Shown piece by piece: positions 4,501-5,331 of a stretch of 5,331 bases of DNA. The notes beneath the pieces were generated by a model. It ran no database searches, was not told the origin of the DNA, and was given only the letters and a program-made list of their open reading frames with translations. The position numbers were made by a program, and so were the translations under genes. How positions within the stretch are numbered: the stretch's first letter is position 1; every line of letters begins with the position of its first letter. Source of the DNA: an uncultured Coriobacteriaceae bacterium (GTDB lineage Bacteria > Actinomycetota > Coriobacteriia > Coriobacteriales > Eggerthellaceae); the NCBI GenBank assembly GCA_946623915.1, contig CAMORQ010000158.1, positions 1 through 5,331 on the forward strand, given 5' to 3'.

Positions 4501-5331
4501 TTATCGCCGATGCCGCGCGTTTCGCAGACGGAACCGAGGGCACAGCGCCCCTACCTGCCGAAACCGTGGCTACTAACGGCGCAGACGGCCTGGTCGAGTT
4601 CGGTGCGATTTCCTTCGATCGTCCAGGGACCTACGTGTACATCGTGCACGAGATGGTTCCCGAAGGCGCTGCGGTGGCTGCCGATGGCACGACCAAGGTT
4701 GCCGATGGCGTCGCCTACTCGCAGGCGGTGCATGAAGTTAGCATCGTGGTCGAGTGGGGTGCAGCTGCGAATTCGCTTACGGCTCGTGCAGTAGATGACG
4801 CGCATGCCGGCGAGCTGTCCACGTTCACCAATGTCTATACGGCAGGCGAAGCGGTGGCGACGATCGTGGCTTCCAAGACGCTAGAGGGCGCCGACCTGAA
4901 GGAAGGCGTGTTCGAGTTCGAACTGTACGAAGGCGATGCGGCAACAGGCACGCCCATCGACACGGTAACCAATGCTGCCGACGGAGCGGTGGTCTTCGAT
5001 GTGCTTGCGTTCGACAGGGCGGGTACCTACAGCTACACCATCAAGGAAAAGAACCTTGGTCAAGATGGATATACCTACGACACCGCCATCTTCCATGCGC
5101 AGGTGACGGTCGCAGACGATGGAAAGGGCAATCTGGTGGCCACGGTTGCTTATCCGGACGGCAATGCTGTGTTCGCGAACACCTACACGGAACCCGAACC
5201 CGAGTCCGAGCCCGAACCAGAGCCCGAGCCCGAGCCCGAACCAGAGCCCGAGCCTAATCCCGAACCGGAGCCTGGGCCCGGGCCAAATCCGGAGCCCGAA
5301 CCCAAACCTGAGCAGCCTACGGTCGAGCCGC
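1581..5331 (+). CDS. Multidomain surface adhesin: BspA-type repeats, thioester domain, six isopeptide domains, Glu-Pro spacer (3' end outside window)
   Basis: An uninterrupted frame of 1250 codons runs off the window. Residues 1-34 are a signal peptide: Arg5 and Arg10, a hydrophobic core at about 11-29, and a likely AEA|AD cleavage site after Ala34. Residues 35-109 form an N-terminal cap (PWQITADGELLL, then DVTSVKFIS) typical of BspA-like proteins. Residues 110-348 are DUF285-type leucine-rich repeats. About 391-530 is a thioester domain (Cys413, Gln474). From 533 to 1202 come six stalk domains in the order CnaB, CnaB, FctA-like, CnaB, FctA-like, FctA-like. From 1204 on it is a Glu-Pro-rich spacer. 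The likely role is host or partner-cell adhesion: the front domains bind, the thioester links covalently to a target amine, and the isopeptide-locked stalk resists force and proteases. An LPxTG-type sorting signal would be expected downstream but is not seen. It appears monocistronic, 550 bases after the preceding terminator. The exact ligand cannot be deduced. Confidence 0.93.
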   Translation, partial: MSALRPTCPRVLFALLIALAAVLASPLFVQNAEAADLPVGGVYDDIPWQITADGELLLGDPDYKDGDEIPRFAWNPGNTYTTWPWLAYADDVTSVKFISPVRGYGSAYCMFYNMKNVTSMDLKNFDTRLIYNFGYMFSGCSSLTNLDVSHFNTTYGGHSAKMYMQHMFAGCESLKTLDLSSFDTSKVTSMRQMIQNCSNLTSVDVTGFDTSNVTDMSYMFYGCNALETADVSGFNTPKVTDFSYMFRNCLALNPIDVSGFDTSSATDLSNMFSGCFAVEELDVTGFDTSNVLNMSGMFTGCHALKKLDISGFDTSKVFDVSNMLHALISLEEITLGDFSISGTGFNRSGGYWTDGDDTMAAVYLERRREYERQSTYYRTLTEGLSTPLYYASGLGVNNMWEVHNPQSTFRGYCINQHRGGAKGAYDKILVDTDQVLEDQFLDGTTHGCEPLGSTMREALIALIYWAEKDGYYDQGDIWHFTNHYNGTWAKDTTGRTYADIPNAGTYALYLYKSRLHNQNLLSIEGVNKAPYGGVVIRKTDEEGGPLQGATFTVYQVVNGMRGNAVATLTSDVNGLAGIFRMSEGEGLPLGDYVIGETEAPRGFTKVNDAFWFSITEDQQLAMVDNGGAPMVFKNTRDETPGGGIAVEKVDEQGNALGGAEFTIYDANGAEVKKIYSDAKGNAMTGERDLDLGVTYTIRETVAPSGYLLSDKEVTFTLTKNGEFYQVDRENVVFANTSKQGACAIQVQKQLEGGQNLAGFTFVLKNESGEEVARAVSDENGVATFAEITYTAASLGFVNYTVEELRTNPAGYIYDEHAADVTVVVEDNGGDALECYPVVADEGADVFVNKVRRAIHFSKTDIAGEELPGATVQVIDADGAVVEEWVSGNEPHMLRLVPGTYTYHEQIAPAGYMVATDIEFTVDENGLATVKGASDVAEGNKITLVDAYEPVDGLVQVRKELVGRDLAAGEFTFGLIADAARFADGTEGTAPLPAETVATNGADGLVEFGAISFDRPGTYVYIVHEMVPEGAAVAADGTTKVADGVAYSQAVHEVSIVVEWGAAANSLTARAVDDAHAGELSTFTNVYTAGEAVATIVASKTLEGADLKEGVFEFELYEGDAATGTPIDTVTNAADGAVVFDVLAFDRAGTYSYTIKEKNLGQDGYTYDTAIFHAQVTVADDGKGNLVATVAYPDGNAVFANTYTEPEPESEPEPEPEPEPEPEPEPNPEPEPGPGPNPEPEPKPEQPTVEP
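1908..2624 (+). repeat. BspA-type (DUF285) leucine-rich repeat array, nine units
   Basis: Units begin with Met-Phe at 1908, 1986, 2079, 2157, 2235, 2313, 2391, 2469 and 2547. The spacing is exactly 78 bases (26 residues) except from unit 2 to unit 3, which is 93 bases. The consensus reads roughly MFxGCxxLxxLDVSGF then DTSxVTDMSx. The Cys at unit position 5 is kept in units 2-8 and lost in the first and last, which act as caps. The five extra residues in unit 2 fall in the turn after FNT. This family is common in surface proteins of anaerobes and host-associated eukaryotes and is linked to adhesion. At DNA level the units are diverged, so this is an old array. Confidence 0.92.
2751..3170 (+). 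other. Thioester domain (TED/TQXA type) within the adhesin
   Basis: About residues 391-530. Seen directly: GYCINQ, with the candidate thioester Cys413 in the [YF]C-hydrophobic motif, and YDQGDIWHF, matching the hydrophobic-Q-x-x-hydrophobic-W signature with Gln474 and Trp478. A YLYKSRLHNQNLL segment follows, like the tail of known thioester domains. In the family, an internal Cys-Gln thioester reacts with amines on host proteins and tethers the bacterium covalently. A second cysteine, Cys448 in HGCEPLG, lies between them; I rank it lower because the YC motif is at 413. The Cys-Gln distance of 61 residues is short. Confidence 0.82.
3177..3485 (+). other. Isopeptide domain 1, CnaB/SpaA type
   Basis: About residues 533-635. 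The first strand VVIRKTDEEGGPLQGATF carries Lys538, GETEAPRGF carries Glu596, and the last strand MVFKNT carries Asn634. This is the usual Lys-Asn isopeptide triad with a catalytic Glu. It follows the thioester domain directly and begins the stalk. Confidence 0.88.
3507..3788 (+). other. Isopeptide domain 2, CnaB/SpaA type
   Basis: About residues 643-736. IAVEKVDEQGNALGGAEF carries Lys648, IRETVAPSGYLL carries Glu699, and VVFANT carries Asn735. All three triad residues sit where the family places them, so an intramolecular Lys648-Asn735 bond is expected. A Thr-Pro-Gly-Gly-Gly linker separates it from domain 1. Confidence 0.9.
3801..4130 (+). other. Isopeptide domain 3, FctA/Spy0128-like pilin type
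   Basis: About residues 741-850. IQVQKQLEGGQNLAGFTFVL carries Lys748, NYTVEEL carries Glu803 at the position of the YTIKE glutamate, and VFVNKV carries Asn848. The K-x-L-x-G...F-x-F start and the later YDEHAADVTVVVEDN strand follow the streptococcal pilin repeat pattern, distinct from the CnaB domains on both sides. Confidence 0.82.
4140..4427 (+). other. Isopeptide domain 4, CnaB2 (SpyCatcher/SpyTag)-like, Lys-Asp type
   Basis: About residues 854-949. IHFSKTD carries Lys858, YHEQIAPAGY carries Glu904, and the last strand ITLVDAYEP carries Asp945. The acceptor is Asp rather than the Asn of the other five domains. The domain aligns without gaps, as far as I recall it, with the FbaB CnaB2 domain of Streptococcus pyogenes: about 34 identities over 74 positions from Lys858, the same 46-residue Lys-to-Glu distance, and a C-terminal strand nearly matching the SpyTag core VDAYKP. 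The alignment is from memory. Confidence 0.85.
4428..4838 (+). other. Isopeptide domain 5, FctA/Spy0128-like pilin type (enlarged)
   Basis: About residues 950-1086. VQVRKELVGRDLAAGEFTF carries Lys958, YVYIVHEM carries Glu1024, and FTNVY carries Asn1084. At about 137 residues it is longer than domains 3 and 6, mainly through an Ala/Gly-rich stretch around residues 1027-1045 and another before the last strand. The triad is intact. Confidence 0.8.
4851..5186 (+). other. Isopeptide domain 6, FctA/Spy0128-like pilin type
   Basis: About residues 1091-1202. VASKTLEGADLKEGVFEF carries Lys1099, YSYTIKEKN carries Glu1156, and VFANTYT carries Asn1200. This is the most canonical of the three FctA-like domains and leads straight into the Glu-Pro spacer, as membrane-proximal stalk domains usually do. 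Confidence 0.85.
5190..5331 (+). repeat. Glu-Pro-rich wall-spanning spacer with 6-base repeat units
   Basis: From residue 1204 to the window edge the protein is mostly Glu-Pro pairs with scattered Ser, Asn, Gly and Lys, encoded by GAG/GAA-CCC/CCA units. A 24-base block at 5208-5231 is tandemly duplicated at 5232-5255 with one difference in the last base. Such stiff, charged Pro-rich tracts commonly span peptidoglycan just before a sortase signal. Confidence 0.9.

Overview
The window looks like a chromosomal segment of a moderately GC-rich Gram-positive bacterium. Hand counts on single 60-base lines run from about 50% to 65% G+C. I infer an actinobacterial gut or oral lineage such as Coriobacteriia (Eggerthellaceae-like). 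The support is G+C, strong GGAGG-type ribosome sites, and a very large surface adhesin that combines BspA-type leucine-rich repeats with isopeptide domains. No rRNA or other taxonomic marker is present, so this is an inference from style only.

Left part (1-1030): the 3' end of folC (folylpolyglutamate synthase, cut by the window edge) is followed two bases later by a complete queD (6-carboxytetrahydropterin synthase). The two form a tight pterin-metabolism operon. After queD comes a 171-base untranslated stretch that folds on paper into a closed multi-branch structure, and then a strong intrinsic terminator at 993-1030. The stretch is either a structured 3' UTR or a small RNA ending at that terminator.

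Middle part (1031-1580): I see no credible gene. It holds a 27-base element present three times (one inverted, two direct), with the first two copies forming a large imperfect palindrome, then a C-rich GCGCAC/CCC low-complexity block, then an AT-richer patch that probably carries the promoter of the next gene.

Right part (1581-5331, running off the window): one open reading frame of at least 1250 codons encodes a secreted, probably wall-anchored adhesin. In order it has: a signal peptide; a BspA-type repeat array with an exact 26-residue period; a thioester domain (Cys413/Gln474) of the kind that bonds covalently to host surfaces; six stalk domains, each with a visible Lys/Glu/Asn-or-Asp isopeptide triad (CnaB, CnaB, FctA-like, CnaB, FctA-like, FctA-like); and a Glu-Pro repeat spacer. 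The fourth stalk domain is strikingly like the FbaB CnaB2 domain from which SpyTag/SpyCatcher was derived, down to a C-terminal VDAYEP strand. The sorting signal, if there is one, lies outside the window.

The most notable content is this adhesin, which appears to join a repeat-type binding surface, a covalent warhead and a cross-linked stalk in one polypeptide, together with the intergenic repeat and RNA structures.
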